Notes: generated by a model not told the origin, from the sequence alone. Counted from the stretch's first letter, positions 27,553-36,703 are shown. The stretch is 64,000 nt of DNA from Clostridium_AT stratigraminis (GCF_045310675.1 NZ_JBJHZZ010000001.1:434001-498000); one strand, 5' to 3'. Translations and numbers: made by a program.

Positions 27553-29040
27553 GTGCATAACTTAATAGATTTAAAAATCAATGAGGAACAACTTAATAAA
27601 ACCGTAGAAAGTATTAAAGAGAGGAATATTGTTATTCCTACTTTAGCACAAATGAAGGATCCTAATAAGATTCCTGAAAAAGTAAAAGAAAAATTAAAGC
27701 ATACTGGCTTAATGGATATCGATCCTATTAATTTGTTCAGAATATCCTGGAAGAATGAAGCTGTAAAAGAAGGAGGTCTATACAACGAACTGCCAAACTA
27801 TGTTGAAATTCCTTCTGAAATAACAGGGGTAAAGGCTAGAATTTTTGCAATGGCTGGTAAGTTCTTCCCTATTGGGGCACATAAAGTTGGAGCAAGCTTT
27901 GCTTGTTTAGTACCTAGACTTGTAACTGGCCAATTTGATCCAAAATATCATGAAGCTGTATGGCCTTCAACAGGCAACTACTGCCGTGGTGGTGCTTACA
28001 ATTCAACATTACTAGGCTGCAAATCTATAGCTATATTACCTGAAAACATGAGTAAGGAACGTTTTGAATGGCTTAGCAAGGTAGCTGGTGAAGTTATAGC
28101 AACTCCAGGCTGTGAAAGTAATGTAAAAGAAATATATGATAAAACTTGGGAACTTAGAAGAACTAGAGATAATGTAGTTATATTCAACCAATTTGGAGAG
28201 CTAGGAAACCACTTATGGCATTATGAAGTTACAGGTAATGCCATGAATGAAATATTCAAGGCTGAAGCTGGTCCTAATGGAAAGGTAGCAGGTGTATGCT
28301 TAACTTCTGGTTCTGGAGGAACATTAGGAAGCGCTGATTTCATTAAGGATCAGTATCCAAATGCTAAATTTGCGGTAGGAGAAGCTCTTCAATGTCCAAC
28401 ACTTCTTAGCAACGGTTTTGGAGATCATAGAATAGAAGGAATAGGTGATAAGCATGTTCCTTGGATTCACAATGTAAGAAATACAGATATGGTTATTGCA
28501 ATCGATGATAATGATGCATTAGGTATGTTTAGACTATTTAATGAGCCAGCTGGACAGGAATACTTAAGAAAACTTGGTATTTCTGAAGAAGTTATTGAAA
28601 AGCTATCATGGGTTGGAATCTCAGGTGCAGCTAATATTATTTCCTGTATTAAGTTTGCAAAATACTATGAGTTAACAGAAAATGATATGGTAATGACAGT
28701 TCTTACTGACTCTGCAGAAATGTACAAGTCAAGGCTTGAAGAAATGGAAGCAGAAAGAGGCAGAAAGTATGAAATGCTTGATGCAGCTATAGATCATAAT
28801 AGAAATGTTCTAGGAGTAAGAACAGACAGTATGGAAGAACTTACTTATCAAAGTAAAAAGCGTATTCATAATCTTAAGTATTATACTTGGATTGAGCAGC
28901 AGATGTATGATTTAGACGAATTAAATGCTCAGTGGTATGATTATGACAATTATTGGGGTAAGCTTCATACAATGGGACCAGAGTTAGATAAGCTTATTGA
29001 AGAATTCAATGAAAAAACTGGACTCACGAAAGATCTTTAA
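27553..29040 (+). CDS. TrpB-fold PLP-dependent enzyme of unassigned reaction
   Basis: A 495-aa protein that looks like a fold-type II PLP enzyme. AMAGKFFPIGAHKVGASFACLVPRL (about residues 99-123) contains the likely Schiff-base Lys in AHKVG. STGNYCRGGAYNSTLLGCKSIAILPE resembles the phosphate-cradle loop, and LTSGSGGTLGSADFIK is a glycine loop. It starts with GTG (RBS ggggtgg) 34 bp after arcC, in the ygeY-hydA operon. It has no counterpart in the E. coli purine cluster as I recall it. A lyase, beta-replacement or deaminase role on an amino-acid intermediate is plausible; the substrate is unknown. Confidence 0.65.
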   Translation: MHNLIDLKINEEQLNKTVESIKERNIVIPTLAQMKDPNKIPEKVKEKLKHTGLMDIDPINLFRISWKNEAVKEGGLYNELPNYVEIPSEITGVKARIFAMAGKFFPIGAHKVGASFACLVPRLVTGQFDPKYHEAVWPSTGNYCRGGAYNSTLLGCKSIAILPENMSKERFEWLSKVAGEVIATPGCESNVKEIYDKTWELRRTRDNVVIFNQFGELGNHLWHYEVTGNAMNEIFKAEAGPNGKVAGVCLTSGSGGTLGSADFIKDQYPNAKFAVGEALQCPTLLSNGFGDHRIEGIGDKHVPWIHNVRNTDMVIAIDDNDALGMFRLFNEPAGQEYLRKLGISEEVIEKLSWVGISGAANIISCIKFAKYYELTENDMVMTVLTDSAEMYKSRLEEMEAERGRKYEMLDAAIDHNRNVLGVRTDSMEELTYQSKKRIHNLKYYTWIEQQMYDLDELNAQWYDYDNYWGKLHTMGPELDKLIEEFNEKTGLTKDL

Positions 29041-29155
29041 AATGTAACAATGTGCAAAGGCATTGCAAAGGGAAGTTTATTCAGTACACATAAATAATAA
29101 ATGATTAACAATTTATAAAAATTAAATGTAATAATGATAAGGGATAAATGAAATC

Positions 29156-29197
29156 CAATTAACAATTAACAATTAACAATTAACAATTAACAATTAC
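29156..29197 (+). repeat. Tandem 7-bp repeat (CAATTAA)
   Basis: Five exact copies of CAATTAA (29156-29190) and a sixth CAATTAC. It is the left part of a repeat-rich 467-bp gap with no gene (29041-29507). Confidence 0.9.
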
Positions 29198-29203
29198 AAT
29201 CAA

Positions 29204-29285
29204 TAATGAAGAATGAAGGATGAAGAGTGAACAATGACTATTTTGGCCAAAGTAACAACTCTTCCTTCATCATTCATTGTTGTTC
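29204..29285. mobile_element. MITE-like imperfect palindrome
   Basis: A purine-rich left arm (29204-29236, repeats of GAATGAAG/GATGAAGAGTGA) and a pyrimidine-rich right arm (29254-29285, CTCTTCCTTCATCATTCATTG) are roughly complementary around TTTTGGCCAAAG (29241-29252). Together with the adjacent CAATTAA tandem it resembles the repetitive non-coding intergenic elements of clostridial genomes. No transposase is encoded. Confidence 0.45.
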
Positions 29286-29368
29286 TTTCATGGCTCATTT
29301 TTATTAAAACTAAAAGTAAAGTATATTGCCCAAGTAATTTATCAACTTGTATCATTATAATAAGTAGA

Positions 29369-29423
29369 TTATCATATTTTCAATGTAATTATTGTATCTA
29401 TAATTATATTGAAAATATGATAA
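29369..29423. repeat. 23-bp inverted repeat, long hairpin before hydA
   Basis: Arms 29369-29391 and 29401-29423 match at 22 of 23 positions (the exception is a G-U) around a 9-base loop. It is AT-rich with no T-run. It lies about 85 bp before hydA and may affect read-through from the upstream PLP gene. Confidence 0.75.
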
Positions 29424-29507
29424 ATTAATACACTTTGTAAATTTTATCAAAGTTAAGTACCATTAGCAAAGCAAACTACATAAAAGAATAAGGGAGGAAT
29501 ACATTTA

Positions 29508-30899
29508 ATGGGTATAGTAATTAAAGGCGGTAAAATAGTAACAGCATCGGATATCTATGAAGCTGACATAAGAATTGAAGGAGAAAAAATTGTTTCTATA
29601 GGTACTAATCTTGAAAATCAAGGTGATGATATTGTAAATGCTAAGGGCTGTATTATTATGCCTGGTGGTATAGATACTCATACCCATTTCGATTTAGATG
29701 TAGGTGTAGTAACAGCAGATAACTTTCTAAGCGGAACTAAGGCAGCATTAATGGGCGGAACTACAACAATATTAGATTATGCTTGCCAAAATAAAGGACA
29801 AACCTTAGAAGAAGCACTGAAGGATGAACATAAAAAGGCCGACAACCTTTGCTATTGTGATTACGGTATTCATATGGGCATTACTGATTGGAATGAAAAG
29901 GTTTCAAATGAAATAGATAATATGATCAAAGAAGGAGTTACTTCTTTTAAATTATATATGGCTTATAAAAAGACACTACAGGTTGAAGATGGAGTTATTT
30001 TTAAAGCCTTAAAAAGATGCAAAGAAGTAAATGGACTTATAGGCTTTCATTGTGAAAATGGAGATATTATTGAAAACTTAGTAAATGAAGCGATTGAGTC
30101 AGGTAATACTAGTCCGTATTTTCATGCTGCCACACGACCAGCACTAGTTGAAAATGAAGCTATTACTAGAGTACTTCAGCTTGCGGAATTGGCAGAAGCT
30201 CCTGTATATGTGGTTCATTTGAGCACTGGAGAGGGACTTAAAACAATTATGGAAGCAAAGAAAAGAGGAGTAAAAGTTTTTACAGAAACCTGCCCTCAAT
30301 ATTTATTACTTGATGATTCATTATATGGTGATAAAGATAGCAAAAGCTTTGAAGGGGCAAAATATGTTATGTCTCCTCCTCTTAGGAAAAAAGAGGATCA
30401 GAAAGTTCTATGGGATGGAATTATGTCACATGAAATTTTAACCATAGGCACTGACCACTGCTCATTTAATTTTAAAGGACAAAAAGACTTAGGAAAAGAT
30501 AACTTTAGTAAAATTCCAAATGGCTCACCTGGAGTTGAAAATAGAATGGCTCTTATGTATACCTATGGAGTTATGGAAGATAAAATTAACTTAAATGAAA
30601 TGGTTGCCTTAACTTCCACCAATGCAGCAAAAATATTTGGTATGTTCCCACAGAAGGGAACCATAGCAGTCGGCAGTGATGCTGATTTAGTAATATGGGA
30701 TCCAAGTTATACTACCATAATAACTGCTGAAAAGCAGACTCAAAATGTTGACTATAATCCATATGAAGGCTTTAAACAAATAGGAAGACCTTTACATGTG
30801 TTTTTAAGAGGAACTAAGATGGTTTCTAATGGAAAGCTTTTCACGGAAAAACCTGAAGGTAAATATCTATATAGAAAAACATTCAATGGGAGGGAATAG
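29508..30899 (+). CDS. hydA: Dihydropyrimidinase / hydantoinase
   Basis: A 463-aa cyclic-amidohydrolase. It opens dihydropyrimidine or hydantoin rings hydrolytically. The binuclear metal site shows H58 and H60 in GGIDTHTHFDLD, the carboxylated Lys148 in TSFKLYMAYK, H181 in GFHCENGD, the His of VVHLSTGEG and the Asp of GTDHCSF. Length is normal. The equivalent E. coli gene (hyuA) sits in the same cluster. It ends two bases before the fused hydroxylase, indicating coupling. In this pathway it probably opens one ring of a partly degraded purine. Confidence 0.9.
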   Translation: MGIVIKGGKIVTASDIYEADIRIEGEKIVSIGTNLENQGDDIVNAKGCIIMPGGIDTHTHFDLDVGVVTADNFLSGTKAALMGGTTTILDYACQNKGQTLEEALKDEHKKADNLCYCDYGIHMGITDWNEKVSNEIDNMIKEGVTSFKLYMAYKKTLQVEDGVIFKALKRCKEVNGLIGFHCENGDIIENLVNEAIESGNTSPYFHAATRPALVENEAITRVLQLAELAEAPVYVVHLSTGEGLKTIMEAKKRGVKVFTETCPQYLLLDDSLYGDKDSKSFEGAKYVMSPPLRKKEDQKVLWDGIMSHEILTIGTDHCSFNFKGQKDLGKDNFSKIPNGSPGVENRMALMYTYGVMEDKINLNEMVALTSTNAAKIFGMFPQKGTIAVGSDADLVIWDPSYTTIITAEKQTQNVDYNPYEGFKQIGRPLHVFLRGTKMVSNGKLFTEKPEGKYLYRKTFNGRE

Positions 30900-30901
30900 A
30901 C

Positions 30902-33514
30902 ATGTTTCATGTAAATATTAATGGCAAGGATTATCAATCAGACACTGATAAGGTATTAATGGATTTTTTAAGAGATGATTTAAAAATTACGTCTGTTAAG
31001 AATGGTTGTAAAGAAGGTGCCTGTGGAACTTGCAGCGTAATTGTTGATGGAAAGACAGTTCGTGCATGCATTCAAAGACTTTCAAAATTATCTGGTAAAA
31101 AAATACAAACTATTGAAGGTTTTACTGATAGAGAAAGAGAAGTATTTGTCTATGCTTTTGCTGCAGCTGGAGCTGTACAATGCGGCTTCTGCATTCCTGG
31201 AATGGTTATTTGCGGTAAATGTTTAATTGATCAAAATCCTAATCCAACTAGAGATGATGTCAAACAAGCTATACGTACTAATATATGCCGCTGCACTGGC
31301 TATGCTAAAATAGAAGAGGGAATTTTACTAGCTGCAAAAATGCTAAGAGAAAACTTAGAAATACCAGAGCTTAAACAAACAGGAAAAGTAGGAGAGAGAA
31401 CCTGCAGAGTGGATTCCCCTAAAAAGACCCTTGGAACAGCAAAATATGCAGATGACTTTGAGTTTAGTGGCATGCTATATGGTAAAAATGTATTCAGTAA
31501 GTTTGCACGAGCAAAAGTACTCTCTATAGATATAGATGAAGCACTAAATATGCCGGGAGTTATTGCAGTATATACTGCAAAGGATATTCCAGGTAAGAGA
31601 TATATCGGTCACTTAGCACAAGATTGGCCTGGTATGATTGATACGGGAGAAGAGACGAAATGCATTGGAGATACTCTTGCAATGGTTGTAGCAGAAACAA
31701 GAGAACAAGCAGCTGCAGCTGTAGGTAGTGTTAAAGTAGTATATGAAGAACTAGAACCAATAAAAACTCCACAGGAGGCTGCTCAGAATGGAGCGCATCA
31801 AGTACATGGTGAAGGCTTTATGCTTTTTGGAAAGTTTAGAATTCCAGAAAATAATTTATTTGACCATGAAGAGGTAAAGCGAGGGGATGCAGAAGCTGCT
31901 CTTAAAAATTGTAAATTTGTAGTAGAAGAAACATTCCATTTTCCTCCGACAGAACATGCCTTCATGGAAACAGAAACTGCTATTGGTATCCCAGATGGGG
32001 ATGGTATTAAGGTTATAACAGGCGGTCAAGGTATTTATGATGAATACCATGAAATTAGTAATTATCTGGGGATTTCTTTAGATAAGGTAAGAATTCAAAG
32101 CGCAGTTGTTGGAGGGGGTTTTGGCGGAAAGGAAGATATGAGCGTTCAGCATCAAGCTGCATTGTGTGCATACCTTACGAAGAGGCCTGTTAAAGTATCC
32201 TTTACTCGTCAAGAGAGCATAAATTATCATCCAAAACGCCACGCTATGGATATTTACTGCAAAATTGGCTGTGATGAAAATGGTATAATTCAAGGAATTA
32301 AGGCTAGAATCACATCAGATACTGGGGCCTATGCCTCACTTGGAGGACCAGTTCTACAAAGAGCTTGTACACATGCCGGCGGTCCTTATAACTATCAAAA
32401 CGTGGATATTGAAGGTAATGCTTACTATACAAATAACCCTCCGGCTGGGGCTTTTCGTGGATTTGGTGTAACTCAATCCTGCGCTGCTGTAGAATGTCTT
32501 ATTAATCAGCTTGCAGGAAAATCAGGACTTTCAGGTTGGGAGTTTCGTTATAGAAATGCCATTAGGCCTGGACAGGTTCTTCCAAATGGACAAATAGCAG
32601 ACAAAGGGACTGCAATGGCAGAGACTTTAGAAGCTGTAAAAGATGATTTTGAAAAATACGAAGCAGATCCAAATTATTATGTAGGAATTGCTTCAGCTAT
32701 GAAAAATGCAGGTCTTGGAGTGGGTGTTATTGATGTAGGGCGCTGTAACCTAAAAGTAGTAGATGGAAAAGTTCATGCTAGATCCTCAGCTGCAGCTATA
32801 GGTCAAGGGGTACAAACTATACTTTTACAAATGGTATGTGAAACTACAGGCTTAAAACCGCAGGAGATAGTGATAGAACATCCTGACACAAACTATACCC
32901 CAGACTCTGGAACGACTACTGCTTCCCGTCAAACAGTATTTGCTGGAGAAGCAGCACGTAGATCCTCTAGCGAGTTAAAAGCTGATTTAAACAGCGGCTA
33001 TACATTAAAGGATTTGGAAGGAAAAGAATATATTGGTGAATATGCACCTCAAACTGACCCTATTGGTTCTCCAAAACCTAATCCAGTAAGCCATGTTGCC
33101 TACGGATATGCAACACAACTTTTTATAATGGATAAGGAAGGAAAAGTTGTAAAGGTTATTGCAGCACATGATATAGGAAAAGCTATCAATCCTCTTTCTG
33201 CAGAAGGCCAAGTAGAAGGCGGAGTTGCAATGGCTCTTGGATATGCCTTAACTGAAGACTTTCCTCTAAAAAATGGTGTGCCTCAGGTAAAACTTGGAAC
33301 CTTAGGTATATTTAAAGCACCTCAAATGCCAGAGGTTGATGTAAGGTTAATAGAAAAAAATACTTCTGATATAGCTGCTTATGGTGCTAAGGGGATTGGA
33401 GAAATTGTAGTTACAATGGGTGCTCCGGCATGTCAAAATGCATACTATAAAAAAGATGGTATCTTTAGATTAAATTATCCACTTGAAAATACTTACTACC
33501 GTAAGAAAAAATAA
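30902..33514 (+). CDS. xdhD: Fused [2Fe-2S]-molybdopterin hydroxylase, XdhD type (selenium-dependent xanthine/hypoxanthine dehydrogenase)
   Basis: An 870-aa fusion. Residues 1-160 form the Fe-S module (GCKEGACGTCSVIVDGK..C; QCGFCIPGM; CRCTGY). Residues about 170-870 are the molybdopterin subunit, with GTAKYADDFEF, GGGFGGKEDM, GAFRGFGVTQ, IGQGVQTI, TTTASRQTVF and the active-site Glu in GAKGIGEIVV. It resembles E. coli XdhD (about 950 aa), which pairs with the FAD protein YgfM. Here no FAD gene is adjacent; it may borrow one from xdhB (6848) or 40633. It ends the ygeY operon before the guaD operator. A labile-selenium cofactor is inferred from family and from yqeB/yqeC. Confidence 0.85.
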   Translation: MFHVNINGKDYQSDTDKVLMDFLRDDLKITSVKNGCKEGACGTCSVIVDGKTVRACIQRLSKLSGKKIQTIEGFTDREREVFVYAFAAAGAVQCGFCIPGMVICGKCLIDQNPNPTRDDVKQAIRTNICRCTGYAKIEEGILLAAKMLRENLEIPELKQTGKVGERTCRVDSPKKTLGTAKYADDFEFSGMLYGKNVFSKFARAKVLSIDIDEALNMPGVIAVYTAKDIPGKRYIGHLAQDWPGMIDTGEETKCIGDTLAMVVAETREQAAAAVGSVKVVYEELEPIKTPQEAAQNGAHQVHGEGFMLFGKFRIPENNLFDHEEVKRGDAEAALKNCKFVVEETFHFPPTEHAFMETETAIGIPDGDGIKVITGGQGIYDEYHEISNYLGISLDKVRIQSAVVGGGFGGKEDMSVQHQAALCAYLTKRPVKVSFTRQESINYHPKRHAMDIYCKIGCDENGIIQGIKARITSDTGAYASLGGPVLQRACTHAGGPYNYQNVDIEGNAYYTNNPPAGAFRGFGVTQSCAAVECLINQLAGKSGLSGWEFRYRNAIRPGQVLPNGQIADKGTAMAETLEAVKDDFEKYEADPNYYVGIASAMKNAGLGVGVIDVGRCNLKVVDGKVHARSSAAAIGQGVQTILLQMVCETTGLKPQEIVIEHPDTNYTPDSGTTTASRQTVFAGEAARRSSSELKADLNSGYTLKDLEGKEYIGEYAPQTDPIGSPKPNPVSHVAYGYATQLFIMDKEGKVVKVIAAHDIGKAINPLSAEGQVEGGVAMALGYALTEDFPLKNGVPQVKLGTLGIFKAPQMPEVDVRLIEKNTSDIAAYGAKGIGEIVVTMGAPACQNAYYKKDGIFRLNYPLENTYYRKKK

Positions 33515-33541
33515 TGAATATACAGAAAATACTAAATTTTG

Positions 33542-33594
33542 TTGAAATATTCCGTATTATAATATATAATAAAACTAACTGATTAGTTAGTTTT
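33542..33594 (+). promoter_or_regulatory. guaD promoter with large purine-regulon palindrome
   Basis: TTGAAA (33542-33547), 17 bases and TATAAT (33565-33570) are followed directly by AAAACTAACT-GATT-AGTTAGTTTT (33571-33594), a perfect 10-bp inverted repeat. A T-rich tract (ttattattttttt) follows, so the same stem could also terminate read-through from xdhD. Confidence 0.8.
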
Positions 33595-33644
33595 ATTATT
33601 TTTTTGAATTTTATTAGATAGGTTTATTTAAAGGGGGATTTGTA

Positions 33645-34928
33645 ATGAAAAATATGTTTGCTGTTAAAGGCAATATTATTTTTACAAAGGAATTTGGGGT
33701 TTACGAGGTTCTCGAAAACGGTTTCATAGTTGTTGAAGACAAGTATGTTAAGGGTGTCTATTCTAAATTAGGCAAAGAGTACGATAATATCAAAATTATT
33801 GATTACGGAAACTCAATTATAATACCTGGCTTTGTTGATATTCATTTACATGCACCGCAATTTGCAAACCTAGGTTTGGGACTAGATAAGGAATTAATGC
33901 CTTGGCTTGAATCCTATACTTTTCCTGAAGAGGCTAAATACTCAAATATTACCTATGCAAAAAAGGTCTATTCTAGATTAATAAAGGAACTTTGGAAATT
34001 TGGAACAACTAGAGCCTGTGTTTTTGCAACAATACACAAGAATTCAAGCAAACTGCTAATGGACATGTTTCATGAAAGTGGGTTAGGTGCTTTTGTGGGT
34101 AAGGTAAACATGGATAGAAATTCCCCAGATTATTTAGTAGAGACAACAGAAGCTTCACTTTTTGATACGGAAGAAATATTGAAGGAGTATTCTTCTAAAT
34201 ATAGCTTAGTCAAGCCAATAATTACCCCTAGATTTGTTCCAACCTGCAGCACTAAGCTGCTTAAAGGACTTGGGGTTTTAGCAGAAAAATATAAGGTTCC
34301 AGTGCAATCACACTTATCAGAGAACATTGGAGAAATAAGTTTTGTAAAAGAGCTGCATCCAGAGGCTAAAAATTATGCAAGCATCTATAATGATGCTGGT
34401 TTATTTGGTAATACTCAAACAATAATGGCTCACTGTGTTTTAGTTGATGATAATGAAATAGATTTAATGGTTAAAAACAAGGTTTTTGTTGCCCACTGTG
34501 CTAATTCAAACTCTAATTTGACAAGCGGCATAGCACCAGTTAGAAAGTTTATCAATAAGGGTATTCCAGTAGGCCTTGCGAGCGACGTATCTGGTGGACA
34601 CAGCTTATCAATGATGGATGTTATTGTTAGTAGTGCTCAGGTATCAAATTTGAAATATATTGAAAGTGATAGAAATGATAAACCTCTTAATACAGCTGAA
34701 TTGTTCTACTTAGCTACAAAGGGCGGTGGAAAATTCTTTGGCAAGGTAGGAAGCTTTGAGGAAGGCTATGAATTTGATGCATTAGTAATTGATGATAGCG
34801 ATCTTCCAATCTTTAAAGCTTTAAGTATAGAAGAAAGATTGCAGAAGTTTATTTATACTGGGGATGACAGGAATATTAAGGAAAGATATGTGGCAGGCGA
34901 TAATATTAGGGAGCCAAAGTTTATTTAG
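33645..34928 (+). CDS. guaD: Guanine deaminase
   Basis: It converts guanine to xanthine and ammonia. The 427-aa amidohydrolase has metal ligands H67/H69 in GFVDIHLHAPQFANLGLG, the typical WLESYTFPEEAKYSN, PRFVPTCSTKLLKGLG, QSHLSENIGEI, AHCVLVDDNEI and GLASDVSGGHSLSM. These separate it from SsnA. RBS aaaggggg precedes the ATG. It is the first gene of the operon with the AzgA-type permease and the chemoreceptor. Confidence 0.9.
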   Translation: MKNMFAVKGNIIFTKEFGVYEVLENGFIVVEDKYVKGVYSKLGKEYDNIKIIDYGNSIIIPGFVDIHLHAPQFANLGLGLDKELMPWLESYTFPEEAKYSNITYAKKVYSRLIKELWKFGTTRACVFATIHKNSSKLLMDMFHESGLGAFVGKVNMDRNSPDYLVETTEASLFDTEEILKEYSSKYSLVKPIITPRFVPTCSTKLLKGLGVLAEKYKVPVQSHLSENIGEISFVKELHPEAKNYASIYNDAGLFGNTQTIMAHCVLVDDNEIDLMVKNKVFVAHCANSNSNLTSGIAPVRKFINKGIPVGLASDVSGGHSLSMMDVIVSSAQVSNLKYIESDRNDKPLNTAELFYLATKGGGKFFGKVGSFEEGYEFDALVIDDSDLPIFKALSIEERLQKFIYTGDDRNIKERYVAGDNIREPKFI

Positions 34929-34990
34929 CCTAGAATTCCTAGAATTAACGGGTTTTAGGGATTAAAATATAATTTATAGGGGGTTATTTT

Positions 34991-36517
34991 ATGAAAACAG
35001 ACTTAAACGAAAGTCAAAATTCCTTCTTGGAAAAATTTTTCAAGTTAAAGCATTATGGTACTAACGTAAAAACCGAAATCGTAGCTGGTCTTACTACATT
35101 CTTTACTATGGCCTACATTATATTCGTAAATCCGAGTATTTTGAAGCTAGCAGGAACAGCAGACAACCCTTTTAACCCAGCAGGTATTTTCGTTGCAACA
35201 ATTATATCAGCTGCTGTGGGTACACTTGTTATGGCTCTTTTTGCCAACGTACCTTATGCACTTGCACCGGGTATGGGACTAAACGCATTCTTCACATTTA
35301 CTGTTTGTGGCATTATGGGCTTCAGATGGCAGGAAGCTTTGGCAATGGTATTTATTTGTGGTGTTGTAAACATCATCATAACTGTAACAGGTCTTCGTAA
35401 AATGATTATTCGTGCATTGCCACCAGTGCTGCAAAAAGCTATAGGTGGTGGTATTGGGCTTTTCATAGCTTATATTGGTATTAAGGATAGTGGTCTTTTA
35501 AAATTTACATCTGATCCTGGCACTTACCTTTTCCTAGGCAAAACTCCTGCAGATGCAACTGTAATTGCAAATTCATCTGCTGTTCCAGCACTTGTTAACT
35601 TCTCCAATCCGTCAGTACAATTAGCACTATTAGGAGTTATTATAATTGTTGTACTTATGATTTTAAGAGTTAGAACCGCAATTTTAATGGGTATTATATC
35701 TATAACTGTTATCTGTTATATTGAAATTTTAAGTGGTGTTAACCCTACAGTATTTGGTTTCCATGCACAAAACGCTCATGACTTTTTCTCATCAGCAAAT
35801 ATTACACTAAGTGGTATTGGAAATTCTATCGGGGCAGTTAAAGACACAGCTTTTAAAATGGATTTTACCGGATTATTTGCTAATGGCACTAAAACTCTTC
35901 TAGCAATAACTGCTATGGTTGCTTTTATACTTACTGATATTTTTGATGCTCTTGGAACATTTATTGGTACAGGCCGTCGTTCAGGTATATTTGATGCAGA
36001 AGATGAAAAGCTTATGCTTGAAGGCAAAGGAATTAAATCACGTTTGGATAAAGCTCTGTTTGCCGATCTTAGTGCAACAATTGTAGGTTCACTTTTCGGA
36101 ACTTCTAATACTACTACTTATGTTGAAAGCTCAGCAGGTATTGCTGCTGGTGGTAGAACAGGCTTAACCTCAGTTGTAACAGCAATTATGTTTGTTGTAT
36201 GCCTCATTTTGGCTCCTATAGTTGGTATTATTCCAACAGTAGCAACATCTCCTGCATTAATAGTTGTTGGTATTCTAATGATGTCTTCAGTTGGAGAAAT
36301 TGATTGGAAGGACTTCAGTGTAGCAGCAGTTGCATTCTTAACAATGGCACTAATGCCATTTACTTATAGTATAACAACTGGTATTGCCTTTGGATTTATA
36401 AGCTATGTTTTAATAGCTGTCCTTAAAAAAGAAACAAAGGATGTCCATCCTGTCATTTATTTCTTTACTGCTCTGTTTATTTTGAACTTTATATTGTTGG
36501 CTGTTAGAAATATATAA
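34991..36517 (+). CDS. pbuG: Guanine/hypoxanthine permease, NCS2 AzgA type
   Basis: A 508-aa membrane transporter with about 12 hydrophobic segments. The family start LKHYGTNVKTEIVAGLTTFFTMAYIIFVNPSIL is typical, as are ALAPGMGLNAFFTFTVCGIMGF, FVATIISAAVGTLVMAL and GSLFGTSNTTTYVESSAGIAAGGRTGLTS. It imports guanine, hypoxanthine or adenine with protons. It follows guaD by 62 bp with RBS ggggg, so guanine uptake and deamination are coupled. I see no guanine riboswitch in front of it. Confidence 0.9.
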   Translation: MKTDLNESQNSFLEKFFKLKHYGTNVKTEIVAGLTTFFTMAYIIFVNPSILKLAGTADNPFNPAGIFVATIISAAVGTLVMALFANVPYALAPGMGLNAFFTFTVCGIMGFRWQEALAMVFICGVVNIIITVTGLRKMIIRALPPVLQKAIGGGIGLFIAYIGIKDSGLLKFTSDPGTYLFLGKTPADATVIANSSAVPALVNFSNPSVQLALLGVIIIVVLMILRVRTAILMGIISITVICYIEILSGVNPTVFGFHAQNAHDFFSSANITLSGIGNSIGAVKDTAFKMDFTGLFANGTKTLLAITAMVAFILTDIFDALGTFIGTGRRSGIFDAEDEKLMLEGKGIKSRLDKALFADLSATIVGSLFGTSNTTTYVESSAGIAAGGRTGLTSVVTAIMFVVCLILAPIVGIIPTVATSPALIVVGILMMSSVGEIDWKDFSVAAVAFLTMALMPFTYSITTGIAFGFISYVLIAVLKKETKDVHPVIYFFTALFILNFILLAVRNI

Positions 36518-36540
36518 AGAATTATTCAAAGACAGATGTA

Positions 36541-36672
36541 AGAACTGCATCCTATTATATATGTTTTAGCGATGTTGTTTACCTTAAGATTTATTACTAT
36601 CGCTTGAATAGGTAAGTTCTATATATAATTTAAACTGTGGAGGGAATGCATCTCGCATGTCCCTCTATAGTT
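36541..36672 (+). ncRNA. Structured leader region before the chemoreceptor gene (candidate regulatory RNA)
   Basis: Nested complementary segments occur in order: AGAACT (36541-36546) with AGTTCT (36615-36620), CCTATT (36551-36556) with AATAGG (36607-36612), and inner AGCGAT (36568-36573) with ATCGCT (36599-36604). A second hairpin, AACTGTGGAGGGA (36633-36645) with TCCCTCTATAGTT (36660-36672), ends 19 bases before the RBS. I do not recognise a known riboswitch class; purine, preQ1 and c-di-GMP consensus elements are not seen. Confidence 0.4.
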
Positions 36673-36703
36673 GTATCTAGGAAAATTAAAAGGGGGAGTC
36701 TAC

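Noticed and set aside
29156..29197. CRISPR array
   Set aside because: The CAATTAA units are contiguous 7-mers with no spacers and no cas genes are present.
29234..29428. 64-codon plus-strand ORF in the hydA upstream gap
   Set aside because: It covers the MITE-like palindrome and the 23-bp hairpin, has no RBS and a composition dictated by repeats.
34929..34990. Guanine riboswitch before the AzgA-type permease
   Set aside because: The gap is only 62 bp and lacks the conserved loops of the purine aptamer; regulation is better explained by the guaD operator.
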